The translations under genes were made by a program, and so were the position numbers. From positions 1 to 41,853 of IMG/VR virus record IMGVR_UViG_3300020421_000050: DNA of 41,853 nucleotides; one strand, written 5' to 3'. Origin of the DNA: a virus. The notes beneath the pieces were generated by a model, which worked only from the letters and a program-made list of their open reading frames with translations, had not been told where the DNA came from and searched no databases. This document shows, one piece after another, positions 1 through 9,100 of the stretch (the stretch's first letter is position 1; every line of letters starts with the position of its first letter).

Positions 1-156
1 GTTCCAACATTACAAGCAGACAATTCTGCAGGTATGGAAGAGATTAAAAAGAAGAAAAAGAAAAAAGGCAAGAAGATTAAAGGTAAAGCAGGAAAAGGTA
101 AAAAAGGCGGTTGGGGCTTATTTAAAGCTAAGTGGAAGAAAAAGAAAGCAGGCTAA
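1..156 (+). CDS. 3' end of a lysine-rich protein (partial)
   Basis: Reading frame 1 is open from the first base of the window and ends at a TAA at 154-156, giving the last 51 residues of a protein whose start lies upstream. The visible part is dominated by lysine and glycine, with a run of seven lysines and repeated GK/KG pairs, and one short aromatic patch (GGWGLFKAKW). Such a tail would be strongly positively charged and could bind nucleic acid or be a disordered terminal extension. That is inference, and I do not recognise the family. The next gene starts one base after the stop (ATG at 158), so the two are probably co-transcribed. Confidence 0.55.
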   Translation, partial: VPTLQADNSAGMEEIKKKKKKKGKKIKGKAGKGKKGGWGLFKAKWKKKKAG

Positions 157-157
157 A

Positions 158-451
158 ATGAATAATCCTATAGCAAAATTTTATCAATGGCAAGTTAATT
201 CAGGTGCACTAGATGGCTGGACATCTTATCATTTAGCTGCAGGGTTGTTTATTGCAAAAGTTGCTCAGTGGTTAGGATCATCAGATTTCTGGGCTGTCAT
301 GTGGGTTGTTATCATTGGCATTGCATGGGAAATCTTTGAAGTTTATGTTGAGGGTACAGAAGAAACCTACGGCACAAAAGAAAGATGGGCATGGAATACT
401 GGAACGGATTTATTCGTAGAGATAGCAGCAGCATGGTGGATGGTCCTTTAA
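158..451 (+). CDS. Small integral membrane protein, unknown function
   Basis: A 97-residue protein rich in Trp, Ala, Ile and Val. Two or three hydrophobic stretches are visible: roughly residues 25-38, residues 43-60 (FWAVMWVVIIGIAWEIF) and the C-terminal end 84-97 (LFVEIAAAWWMVL). It therefore probably sits in the host inner membrane. The arrangement of His, Gly, Trp-Glu and a polar loop between hydrophobic segments vaguely recalls small VanZ-like membrane proteins, but this is not enough to assign a function. It follows the upstream gene by one base and overlaps the next one, so it belongs to the same plus-strand transcription unit. Confidence 0.65.
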   Translation: MNNPIAKFYQWQVNSGALDGWTSYHLAAGLFIAKVAQWLGSSDFWAVMWVVIIGIAWEIFEVYVEGTEETYGTKERWAWNTGTDLFVEIAAAWWMVL

Positions 452-1290
452 AATCTTATCGACACTTTCGTAAGTATACTGATCCTGAAATCAGAGATGA
501 GCAGGACGAGTATTTTGATAATGATGCTACAAAGCAATCTGCACCTGGTCTTTTTCGTGATAGAGATGATGTAACTTATTATATAAAAGACTCTAGACTA
601 GAACTTCTTGATATTGAAGAGTTAAAGTCTTTGAAAAATTCTGATGTTGCGGAGATTCTAAAACACAACAAAAAAGATATTAGGTTAAAATCAGCTATTA
701 AGTTAGCTAAGCATTATGGTAAAGATTATGAATCTATACTTAAGGCATTTCGCAACAATTACAAACTACCGCCCCCATTAGTTATAAGAGATAAAAACAA
801 TAGCATGTATCTAATGTCAGGAAACACAAGAATGATTCTAGCTGTATCGCTTGGTTTTAATATGCCTGTTAAGATTATAAAATATAAGAAAACACTCCAG
901 ACAGAAAACTTTAAATTAAATAAATCAAAAATGATAGATGTTGCTAAATGGCTAGTAAAACAGCATAAGTTAAGATCAAAAGTTCAAATATCTAGAGACA
1001 AGAATAACAGAGGTAACTATTACTGGGATACTGATACTATAGTAATTTCAAATAATCCTAGTAATATGCTGGATTTTGTAGAAACAGTTTTGCATGAGAT
1101 AGATCATGCTAAGGAGAGAAAGAAGCTTGGAGCAGAAAAATACGAAGTACAATATACGCAAGCTGGTCAAGAAGCTGTTGATAAGGGAAAAGATTTCCAC
1201 GATGACAACCCATTCGAAATACAAGCAGAGAAGTATGCTGAGAAAAATGGTAAAAAATGGCTTAAAAAAATATTGCATTTTTTGAAATAG
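433..1290 (+). CDS. ParB/sulfiredoxin-like domain fused to an HExxH zinc metallopeptidase-like domain
   Basis: The frame opens at 385, but I prefer the ATG at 433 because it overlaps the preceding gene by 19 rather than 67 bases; this gives 285 residues. Residues about 115-145 contain a ParB-like core with S129-G-N-T-R133, the signature of the ParB/Srx nucleotide-binding fold. The C-terminal part has H221-E-I-D-H225, a zinc-binding HExxH motif. About 37 residues later NPFE262 followed by IQAEKYA looks like the third zinc ligand glutamate of gluzincin-type peptidases. Seen: both motif sets. Inferred: a metal-dependent peptidase joined to a nucleotide- or DNA-binding module. The substrate is unknown. 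Anti-host or virion-processing roles are possible, but nothing nearby decides between them. Confidence 0.7.
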   Translation: MVDGPLKSYRHFRKYTDPEIRDEQDEYFDNDATKQSAPGLFRDRDDVTYYIKDSRLELLDIEELKSLKNSDVAEILKHNKKDIRLKSAIKLAKHYGKDYESILKAFRNNYKLPPPLVIRDKNNSMYLMSGNTRMILAVSLGFNMPVKIIKYKKTLQTENFKLNKSKMIDVAKWLVKQHKLRSKVQISRDKNNRGNYYWDTDTIVISNNPSNMLDFVETVLHEIDHAKERKKLGAEKYEVQYTQAGQEAVDKGKDFHDDNPFEIQAEKYAEKNGKKWLKKILHFLK

Positions 1291-1492
1291 CAAGTATATA
1301 TATTATTGTACATGTACAGGTTTTAGTTAAATCTAAAATTAAACTCTTTAAATACTGAGATAAAAGTGTATACTGAGTTTGTTTTTGTAATTTAATTTTA
1401 GCTAATAACTACTAAGCTAAAGCTACTATAAATTACTAATTCTTAATAACTAAAACACTACAAAACAACTAAAACTAAAGGTTTAAAACAAT
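1291..1492. other. Intergenic spacer with a palindrome and possible promoters
   Basis: About 200 AT-rich bases between the metallopeptidase-like gene and the replication/recombination operon. A perfect 12-base palindrome (TGTACATGTACA) lies at 1307-1318. A TATACT at 1369-1374 could be a sigma70-type -10, but its -35 is poor. TATAAATT at 1427-1434 differs in one base from the T4 late -10 consensus TATAAATA. No open frame with a convincing start was seen here. Confidence 0.35.
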
Positions 1493-1849
1493 ATGAAACC
1501 TAGAAGCGCTAAAGCAAAAGGTAAAAGGTTACAAAATAAAGTTACACAGCTATTGCAAGAAAAATATTCTTCTGTATTAGAATCAGGAGACTTTAAGTCT
1601 ACTACTATGGGGGAACATGGTATGGATGTACAGTTATCTCCTTCTGCAAGAAAAGTATTTCCATTTGCAATAGAATGTAAAAATCAAGAGCAGCTAAATA
1701 TCTGGAAGAGTCTAGAACAAGCAGAATCAAACTGTGAAGGTCTGACACCTCTGTTAGTATTTAAGAGAAATAAGACTAAAATATATGCAGCTTTAGAAAT
1801 AAGTGACTTTTTAAATTTATTAGATGGAAATAAAAAAGAGACTAACTAG
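1493..1849 (+). CDS. PD-(D/E)XK-type nuclease, resolvase-like
   Basis: A 118-residue protein with a basic N-terminus (residues 1-20) followed by a restriction-endonuclease-fold core. Asp45 lies in the segment GMDVQL and the E61-C-K63 triplet in the strand FAIECKNQ, together forming the D...ExK catalytic pattern of PD-(D/E)XK nucleases. Its size and layout resemble small Holliday-junction resolvases and related phage nucleases. Cleavage of branched or damaged DNA during recombination-dependent replication is the likely role, but the exact substrate is an inference. The gene heads an operon whose next members overlap: the primase start lies 26 bases inside this gene. Confidence 0.7.
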   Translation: MKPRSAKAKGKRLQNKVTQLLQEKYSSVLESGDFKSTTMGEHGMDVQLSPSARKVFPFAIECKNQEQLNIWKSLEQAESNCEGLTPLLVFKRNKTKIYAALEISDFLNLLDGNKKETN

Positions 1850-2741
1850 TATATTAGATAACGTACTCGGCAAAAGAGGCGTATCAGGTGGTGCTAATGA
1901 AATAGCTTATTGCTGTCCTTTCTGCAATCATCACAAACCAAAACTACAGATAAATGTAGAGACACAACAGTGGCATTGTTGGGTTTGCGATGCTAAAGGT
2001 AAGTCAGTATTTACTTTAGTTAAGAAGCTTAAAGCACCAAAGACTGTATATGAAGAACTATCACAGATTTATAAGAACACAAAGTTCACAAAGTATGAAA
2101 AGCAAAAAGATGCATTTGTAAAATTACCAGAAGAGTACATACCTATGGCATTTCTACAGTCTGATTCTCTTTCGTATCAGCATGCAAAGAACTACTTAGA
2201 AAAAAGAAGCATAACAGAAGAAGACATAATAAAGTACAGCATAGGATACTGTGTAGATGGTGATTATGGAGGAAGGATAATAGTACCTTCTTATGATGCT
2301 AACGGAAACTTAAATTACTTTGTAGCAAGATCATTCTATAACTCACCTCTAAAGTATAAAAATCCACCAGCACCAAAAGATACAGTAATATTTGACCTAT
2401 ACATAAACTGGAATATGCCTGTTGTTTTGTGTGAAGGTGTTTTTGATGCTATGGCAATTAAAAAGAATGCTGTACCACTACTTGGTAAAACAGTACAAGA
2501 TACACTTCTTAAAAAATTAGTTAACAATACAAAAGAAGTTATAGTATGCTTAGATGCAGATGCACAAGATACTATATACAAAGTTACAGAAAAGCTCCTT
2601 AGAAATGGAGTTAAAGTTTCTAGAGTAAATTTAACAGATGGAGATCCTTCAGATTTAGGATTTCAAACAATGAATTTTGCTCTAACAAAAGCAATACCTG
2701 TAAATGAATACGACTTAATAAGGCAAAAAATAAACATATGA
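1824..2741 (+). CDS. 61: DNA primase, T4 gp61-like (CHC2-type zinc finger plus Toprim)
   Basis: A 305-residue primase. The N-terminal zinc finger uses C31-P-F-C34 and C52-W-V-C55, flanking a short beta region (KLQINVETQQWHC), as in bacterial DnaG and T4-type primases. The Toprim catalytic domain is visible as VVLCE204GVFDAMA and CLD244AD246, supplying the acidic metal-binding residues for RNA primer synthesis on the lagging strand. The length is similar to T4 gp61. The gene overlaps the upstream nuclease and its last four bases overlap the start of the Mre11-Rad50 fusion, suggesting translational coupling of replication and recombination genes. The family assignment is strong. The T4 gene number is by analogy. 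Confidence 0.88.
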   Translation: MEIKKRLTSILDNVLGKRGVSGGANEIAYCCPFCNHHKPKLQINVETQQWHCWVCDAKGKSVFTLVKKLKAPKTVYEELSQIYKNTKFTKYEKQKDAFVKLPEEYIPMAFLQSDSLSYQHAKNYLEKRSITEEDIIKYSIGYCVDGDYGGRIIVPSYDANGNLNYFVARSFYNSPLKYKNPPAPKDTVIFDLYINWNMPVVLCEGVFDAMAIKKNAVPLLGKTVQDTLLKKLVNNTKEVIVCLDADAQDTIYKVTEKLLRNGVKVSRVNLTDGDPSDLGFQTMNFALTKAIPVNEYDLIRQKINI

Positions 2742-5700
2742 AACTAAAAACAAAGTTTAGATCACTAAAAAAGATCTATCATATATCTGATATACAGATA
2801 AGAAACTTAAAAAGACATAAAGAATATGAGCAGGTATTTGAGAATCTGTACGATTTTCTCAGAAAAGATCCAGATAATTCTGTAGTCTATATAGGTGGAG
2901 ATATTGCACACAGTAAAACAGATATGTCTCCAGAGCTGGTAGATGAACTTTCTAGACTGTTTAAGAATCTAGCCGATATATGTCCCACATTAATTATCGC
3001 AGGGAATCATGATTGTAATTTGAACAATAGATCTAGGTTAGATGTACTTACTCCTATTGTAGATAACTTAAATCATCCTGATTTGCACTATCTAAATGAA
3101 ACAGGTATTTATTATGCAGGTGATGTGGGATTTGCTGTTTTAGAAGTTAGAGATGATGAAGCAAACTTACCAGATCCTTCTACAATTAATGCAAAAACAA
3201 AAGTACTGTTGTTTCACGGTACTGTTGATAAATCACAAACAGATTTAGGATTTGCATTACCTTCTGCTGTTAAATTAAAAGACTTTGACGGTTATGATAT
3301 CGTGATGTTAGGTGATATTCATAAAATGCAAACAATGCAAGAATATAAAGAAGGAAAAGTAAAGAAGCCAATCGTAAGATATTGTGGATCTTTAGTCCAA
3401 CAAAATCACGGTGAAACATTGCTAGGGCACGGTGTATCTGTATGGGATGTTAAAACTAGAACTTTTGTTCATCAAGAAATACACAATGAATATGGTTACT
3501 ACACAATAGATATTGAAAATGGATTAGTACCAAAAGTAGATGATCTACCAAAGCAGGCAAGATTAAGATTGAGAGTAAAAAATACTTCACCTACTGATCT
3601 TAAAAAAGCTCTCACAATCATAAAACACAGACATAACATTAAAGAAATGTCAATTATAAGAGAAGACAATTACAAAGTAGATGCAGGTAATTCTTCAACA
3701 ATAGACTTTGGCGATGTTTCAGATCCTGATGTACAAAATGGGCTGATAGAGAATTATCTAAAGAACAATACGACAGCTGATGATGATACAATTGAAAAAG
3801 TAAAGAAAATCAATAAAGAATTAAGCAGCTCTATTATAGGTGAAGAAGTTTCTAGAAATATAAATTGGAAACCTACTAGATTTGAATTTTCAAATATGTT
3901 TAGTTACGGCGAAGATAATGTTATAGATTTTAAAAGATGTAACGGAATAGCAGGATTATTTAGTCCAAATGCAAGTGGTAAGTCAAGTATATTAGATGCA
4001 ATAACATTCTGTTTATTTGATAAGTCAACAAGAGCTTATAAAGCAGAAAATGTTATGAATCATGCAAAATCAAATTTTAGCTGTAAATTAGAATTTGATG
4101 TAGGTAATGATAAGTATGTAATTGAAAGAAGAGGAAGAATACAGAATAATAAAGCAGCATCTACTAGAGTTGATGTTGACTTTTATAGAATAGATGATGG
4201 TAAGAAGTTTTCTCTAAATGGTGATCAAAGAGCGTCGACAAATAAAAACATAAGAAAATTAGTTGGTACATATGAAGATTTTATAATGACCAGCTTTTCA
4301 TCTCAAGGCAACTCAGATATGTTTTTAGGTCTTAATCAAACAGAAAAGAAAGAAATACTAGGTAAATTTTTAGGCTTATCTGTTTTTGATCAGCTATATA
4401 AACTTGCTAAAGAAGAGTCTAGCGGACTACAATCGATGCTTAAAAACTTTTTAGATGTAGATTATGACCAGCAAATAAGCGATATTGAAAATGAAATTAA
4501 TTCTGTTGTTGAAGTTATAGAGAAGCTAAATAATTCGTTACAAGAAAAAGAAGATTCTAGAGATGTTTTTAAAGACAAGGTTATTGACTTAGTAAAATTG
4601 ATCAAGCCGATAGATAGCACTTTAAAACCTATAGATGAGTTAGAAAATGATTATTCTAATGCTGATGCTCAATTACAATCATTAACTGCAAGATTAGAAT
4701 CTACAAAAACAAAACTACAGAACAGCAAAAAAGACGAAGAAATATTAAAAAATAGATTACAGTCTGAAAAATATGCAGATATTGATTCTAGAGTAAATGA
4801 ACATGAGCTACTCTCCACACAGAGAGACGATACAAAAATTGAAGTTGATTCTTTGAAAGTAGAAGTAAAAAATAAACTAGATAAGATAGAAAAACTAGGA
4901 AATCTAGAGTATGATAAAGATTGTGACTTTTGTATGAATAATATATTTGTAAAAGATGCTATCAAGACAAAAGAAGATTTAACAAATGATAAGACTAGAG
5001 CTAGTGTTCTGGTGGCAAAACTAAAAACACTTGAAAATAAAATACAAATAAATAATGATGTTTTAGAAATAAACAGAGAATTTAAGAGTTTAAATCTAGA
5101 GTTGAATAATACAATAAACAATATAACATCATACGATAGAAGAATTAGTGAGATAGAAGATTCTTATAAGACTGTTAAAACTTTAAAAAGAACAGTAAAG
5201 AGTGAAATTAAAAGAAGTCAATCATATCAAAAAGACATAGACTTTAATTCTGAGCTGCAACAAAAAATAGATGATTCAAAAAACTCTGAGTCAATAGTCA
5301 ATACAGAGATAAAAGCAATCAACAACGACATACAACAATATGTTGGTAAGAAATCTGCATTAGAAGCTAAAAAAGAAGAGATAATGCAGGTAATAAATAA
5401 AGTAACAGACTTAGAACAAAAATATGAAGCATACAAATATTATCTGATGGCAGTTGATAAAAATGGTGTAAGTTATGATTTAATTTCACAAGTTCTTATA
5501 AATGTAGAGACAGAAGTTAATGACATACTTGCACAAATAGTAGACTTTCAAATTATATTTGAGATGGATGGTAAAAACATTAATAATTATATTGCTTATG
5601 ACGATGACAAATCTTGGTCATTAGAAATGGCATCTGGAATGGAAAAATTTATTTCGACATTGGCAATAAGAATTGCTCTTACAAATATATCAAATCTACC

Positions 5701-5902
5701 TAGACCGAATTTTATTGCAATCGATGAAGGATGGGGAACAATGGATAGTGATAATCTAAATTCACTATACCAACTATTTCAGTATTTAAAAAATATATTC
5801 CAGTTCTCATTAATTATATCACATATAGATACAATGAGAGATTTTACTGATATTCTACTTGAAATAAAACAAGAAGAAGGCTTAAGTAAAATAGTATTTT
5901 AG
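2738..5902 (+). CDS. Single-chain Mre11-Rad50 recombination nuclease (gp47-gp46 fusion)
   Basis: One uninterrupted 1054-residue frame combines two proteins that are normally separate. Residues 1 to about 340 are a metallophosphoesterase (T4 gp47/Mre11/SbcD type): D18-I-Q20, GGD55IAH58, GN90H91D92, H160 and GD193IH195. Residues about 385-1054 are an SMC-type ATPase (gp46/Rad50/SbcC): Walker A SPNASGK415SS, a long charged coiled coil, zinc hook C729-D-F-C732 at its apex, signature MASGME (964-969), Walker B IAID996E997 and H-loop His1029. The complex resects DNA ends for recombination-dependent replication and helps degrade host DNA. Odd points: the fusion itself, and Gln20 and Asp193 at positions that are usually metal-binding or catalytic histidines. 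Confidence 0.9.
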   Translation: MKLKTKFRSLKKIYHISDIQIRNLKRHKEYEQVFENLYDFLRKDPDNSVVYIGGDIAHSKTDMSPELVDELSRLFKNLADICPTLIIAGNHDCNLNNRSRLDVLTPIVDNLNHPDLHYLNETGIYYAGDVGFAVLEVRDDEANLPDPSTINAKTKVLLFHGTVDKSQTDLGFALPSAVKLKDFDGYDIVMLGDIHKMQTMQEYKEGKVKKPIVRYCGSLVQQNHGETLLGHGVSVWDVKTRTFVHQEIHNEYGYYTIDIENGLVPKVDDLPKQARLRLRVKNTSPTDLKKALTIIKHRHNIKEMSIIREDNYKVDAGNSSTIDFGDVSDPDVQNGLIENYLKNNTTADDDTIEKVKKINKELSSSIIGEEVSRNINWKPTRFEFSNMFSYGEDNVIDFKRCNGIAGLFSPNASGKSSILDAITFCLFDKSTRAYKAENVMNHAKSNFSCKLEFDVGNDKYVIERRGRIQNNKAASTRVDVDFYRIDDGKKFSLNGDQRASTNKNIRKLVGTYEDFIMTSFSSQGNSDMFLGLNQTEKKEILGKFLGLSVFDQLYKLAKEESSGLQSMLKNFLDVDYDQQISDIENEINSVVEVIEKLNNSLQEKEDSRDVFKDKVIDLVKLIKPIDSTLKPIDELENDYSNADAQLQSLTARLESTKTKLQNSKKDEEILKNRLQSEKYADIDSRVNEHELLSTQRDDTKIEVDSLKVEVKNKLDKIEKLGNLEYDKDCDFCMNNIFVKDAIKTKEDLTNDKTRASVLVAKLKTLENKIQINNDVLEINREFKSLNLELNNTINNITSYDRRISEIEDSYKTVKTLKRTVKSEIKRSQSYQKDIDFNSELQQKIDDSKNSESIVNTEIKAINNDIQQYVGKKSALEAKKEEIMQVINKVTDLEQKYEAYKYYLMAVDKNGVSYDLISQVLINVETEVNDILAQIVDFQIIFEMDGKNINNYIAYDDDKSWSLEMASGMEKFISTLAIRIALTNISNLPRPNFIAIDEGWGTMDSDNLNSLYQLFQYLKNIFQFSLIISHIDTMRDFTDILLEIKQEEGLSKIVF

Positions 5903-6075
5903 ACACTTTCGCTTTTAAGTACGTTTTTCTTAGAAACTGACTCTATTCTGGATTTATGATCTAACATCAACTTGTTTAAGAAAGAACTAAAGCTCCTATA
6001 ATCGCTAATCGCGTTCTTTTTAATCCATTCAGATAGTTCAACATCTAAATAAACACACATACGTGATCTTTTCAT
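5899..6075 (-). CDS. Small ribbon-helix-helix (Arc/CopG-like) DNA-binding protein
   Basis: A 58-residue minus-strand frame starts at 6075 (complement of CAT at 6073-6075) and stops at 5901-5899. It reads as a beta strand RSRMCVYLDV, helix LSEWIKKNAI, turn, then helix FSSFLNKLMLDHKSRI and a basic tail, which is the beta-alpha-alpha layout of ribbon-helix-helix repressors that act as dimers. An AAGGTG sequence lies just upstream of the start as a ribosome-binding site. A TATAAT on the minus strand (6123-6118) could be its -10. It is the only minus-strand gene I support. Its stop overlaps the stop of the convergent Mre11-Rad50 gene. A regulator of the early/late boundary is a reasonable guess, no more. 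Confidence 0.72.
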   Translation of the reverse strand: MKRSRMCVYLDVELSEWIKKNAISDYRSFSSFLNKLMLDHKSRIESVSKKNVLKSESV

Positions 6076-6117
6076 GTGTACACCTTGTTTTAAGTTAAGT
6101 ATAACAATAGTATAAAA

Positions 6118-6123
6118 ATTATA
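6118..6123 (-). promoter_or_regulatory. Possible -10 box for the minus-strand RHH gene
   Basis: On the minus strand the bases read TATAAT, a perfect sigma70 -10 hexamer, about 43 bases upstream of the start codon at 6075. No good -35 is seen 16-18 bases further upstream. The surrounding region is very AT-rich, so chance occurrence is possible. Confidence 0.3.
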
Positions 6124-6164
6124 TAACTTAAATAAAATAGTTCGTCTCTAATTTGAGTAACAAA

Positions 6165-6173
6165 ATATTTATC
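6165..6173 (+). promoter_or_regulatory. Candidate late promoter element (ATATTTATC) before the giant fibre gene
   Basis: ATATTTATC lies 17 bases upstream of the ATG at 6191. It matches eight of nine bases of the ATATTTATA element that recurs before other structural blocks in this window (26394, 28970, 31855, 35997). The function is inferred from position only. Confidence 0.35.
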
Positions 6174-6190
6174 TACAAACCGTTTAATAT

Positions 6191-9100
6191 ATGTCTAAAA
6201 TCCAAAAAACAGCATTTTTACAAAACTTACAAGATATAGATGCATTTGAAAATGAAGAAGGAATAACTTCTAAATATTTCAATATTACTGATATACCTTT
6301 AGAGCTACCGATGGGAAAGTCTTCGATGCTCATAATGGGGTCGAAGTTTTTAAAGAATGATGTTGTTTTAAAATTAGAATTAACTGACAGTCTTGGAAAT
6401 CCAGTTTATTTAGAGCCTGTCTACGATTATGAAGAAAGTGGCGGAGTAAGAGTAGGTATAGAAGTTTACAAAAACACAGCAGCAGGATCTGCAACATTAA
6501 CAATTTTAGGTGAATTAGATCCAGCAGAATTTGATGGTGTCATACCTCCAGAATTTCAAGGAATATACAATGTAAAATATACTAGACCACTTACTATAAA
6601 CAAAACAATAGCAAATGATAGACCAATAAGGTTCTATAAAAAGCCAGAAGTAAATGTTACTGAAATAATAAAAGGACAAGTATCATTAACATCAACATCT
6701 ACTGGATCAAATGTTCAGAATGTAGGTTTTATAGAAGGATTTCCAGTACCTAATACAGAAGGAAATCAATTTACAATAGATGGTGATAATTTTGGCGAAG
6801 TTCAGTCTTATAATGACCAGGTTTATGGTTTTAGCCCTATAGGTAATTATGAATCTTATGATACATCAGACCCAAGATATACTTTTAAAATAGGAAATGC
6901 AGACTTTTCATCTTCTATGGTAGGTGGAACATTAACAATTTCACAACCAAATGCTATTACACCATTTCAAACATCAAGCAATACAGTAGTACCTCCTTAT
7001 TCTTCTAGAATAACAAAAGTAATAAATAAAAAGACTATTGAAGTTCAAAAACCTTTTGGTGTTTATGATTCTGGAAGTGGATTTTATAGAATTGCAGGGA
7101 TAGGATCAGGTTCTTATCAGATAAACTGGCCAAAAGAACATGAGTATGATACTAGCAGTATAAATTTTAAATCATTTGCTGATGTAAGGCTTAAGAAATT
7201 AAGAACTTTTTCTGGAGACATTAATAGAGTAGCAGCTTATATTAAAAACAATGGTCCATTTAGTAACTGGCAAAAAGTTATTGATACACCCGTAGAATCT
7301 CCAGAGCTACTATTAGATCCTACATCAATGACAGGAACATCAAGAATAGGTGTTTTTAGCTCTGACTCTGTAATAAACACTTATTGGACTGCAACAGGAG
7401 GACAATTTGGAACAGAGACTTCAGCAACAGTTCAAACATTCTCAGATAATGAGTATTTATCAGATTCTGTATTTGTATCTGCATCAGCAGCATCTATGCT
7501 TGATGATGATAGTAATGAGTGGATAAAATTACAGTTAAAATCAAACTATTCTATGAACTTCATAGAAGATACAGAATACAGAATAAAAGCAAAACTTTTC
7601 TGTGACAATACAAATGGTCTACAAAATTCTGTCAAAGCTGTATTTCATATGTCAGGATCTGCTTTTGGTATGTCACCATCTTTATCAGACTCAAATTATG
7701 GTAGAGCAATAGCAAAAGTTCAATTTGATAACATCGCAAATAAAACAGACCAGCAAGATTTAGAGGCAACATTTGTACCAGACTCTTCTGGCAACGCAAT
7801 ACTTCAAGTAAGATTTACAGGTGGACATTGGCACATGTCACAAGTATCTATAAAGCCAAATTCAGATACAAATTTTTCTCCTGAATTTATAAGACTTATT
7901 GCACCTGTACCACCACTACAAACAAGACCAGATAATTTAGATTTTGCATTTGAATTTTATGACATAAACAATAACAAAGCAAAAACTGTTTTAACCACAA
8001 TACCTGATAATCCAAACGGCGTAGAGTTTGCAGGTGAGAACATGAATATTCTCGGTGATGATAATATGATAGGAGGATCTGTATTTGTAGGTGGTGATGC
8101 AATAGGTGCAGGAATACAGTTTGGTGGTGTAAACTCAACATTACCAGAAACAGGAGAATCAGCAGCAGAAGGATCAGGATTTATAAGATCAGTAAAATAT
8201 CAAGGATTTACATCTGCAAGCTTAAGCACAGATAATACAGGTTTTATGATTTATAGTGGTTCTGTTTTACCAGACTCAGGTGATAATTACTCAGGTGTTG
8301 GTTTAGAATTAGTTGGTGAAAGTGGAAGCCTTAGGTTTGGTACAAAGCCTTCTAGGTTTGAAGTAATAGCTGATGCATTTTTTGTTGGAAGTGATAACAC
8401 ACAGTTCATTTCTGGTTCAGGAGGTATTATAGAAATAAGCTCATCAGCATTTCACTTATCATCTTCAGGTGATGTAGTAATATCTGGATCCGTAACTGCT
8501 GTAGAAGGCAACATAGCTGGATGGAAAATAGTTGATAATAAATTAAGTGGTAGTAATGCAACATTAGACGCATTTGGATCTGCACTTTATAAATCAGACG
8601 AAGGACCAGATACAAATCCAAATGATGGCTACTATATAGACTTCACACCTTCTTCAAATAATCCTTTCTTTGTAAGATTTGGACAAAATTTTGCTGTATC
8701 TTCATCAGGAGTTTTAATTGCAAGTGGAGCATTAATCGAAGGACAGTTAACTGCATCTACTGGTAAAATCGCAGATTGGAATATTGGCTCTAATACAATA
8801 AGCAAAGCAACAAATAATAAATTTACAGGTCTATCATCTGCAGGTGATACTAGATTCTTTGCTGGTGCATCATCTTTAACTAATAGTGGAAGTGCTCCGT
8901 TCAATGTAAAGTCAGACGGATCAATAACAGCATCAAATTATAGATTTGACGGTGATGGTTTAATTACAGGTTCTGTTACAGTTGGTGAAAGTGTTACTAT
9001 ACTAGGTGCAATATCTGCTAATACGATCAATACGCCAGCTGCAGGCCCTTTTAAAGCTTCAATAACAAATACAGGATTTGCAAGATTTGTATCAGCTTCT

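Noticed and set aside
385-432. Upstream start for the ParB/metallopeptidase gene
   Set aside because: It would overlap the membrane-protein gene by 67 bases; the extra 16 residues look like out-of-frame translation of that gene. The start at 433 is preferred but not proven.
1048-1293. Minus-strand 81-residue frame with hydrophobic composition
   Set aside because: It lies wholly antisense to the metallopeptidase domain, without a ribosome-binding site; a shadow of an AT-rich coding strand.
1427-1434. T4-type late promoter TATAAATT before the replication operon
   Set aside because: One mismatch in a very AT-rich spacer and in front of genes expected to be early or middle; too weak to list as a promoter.
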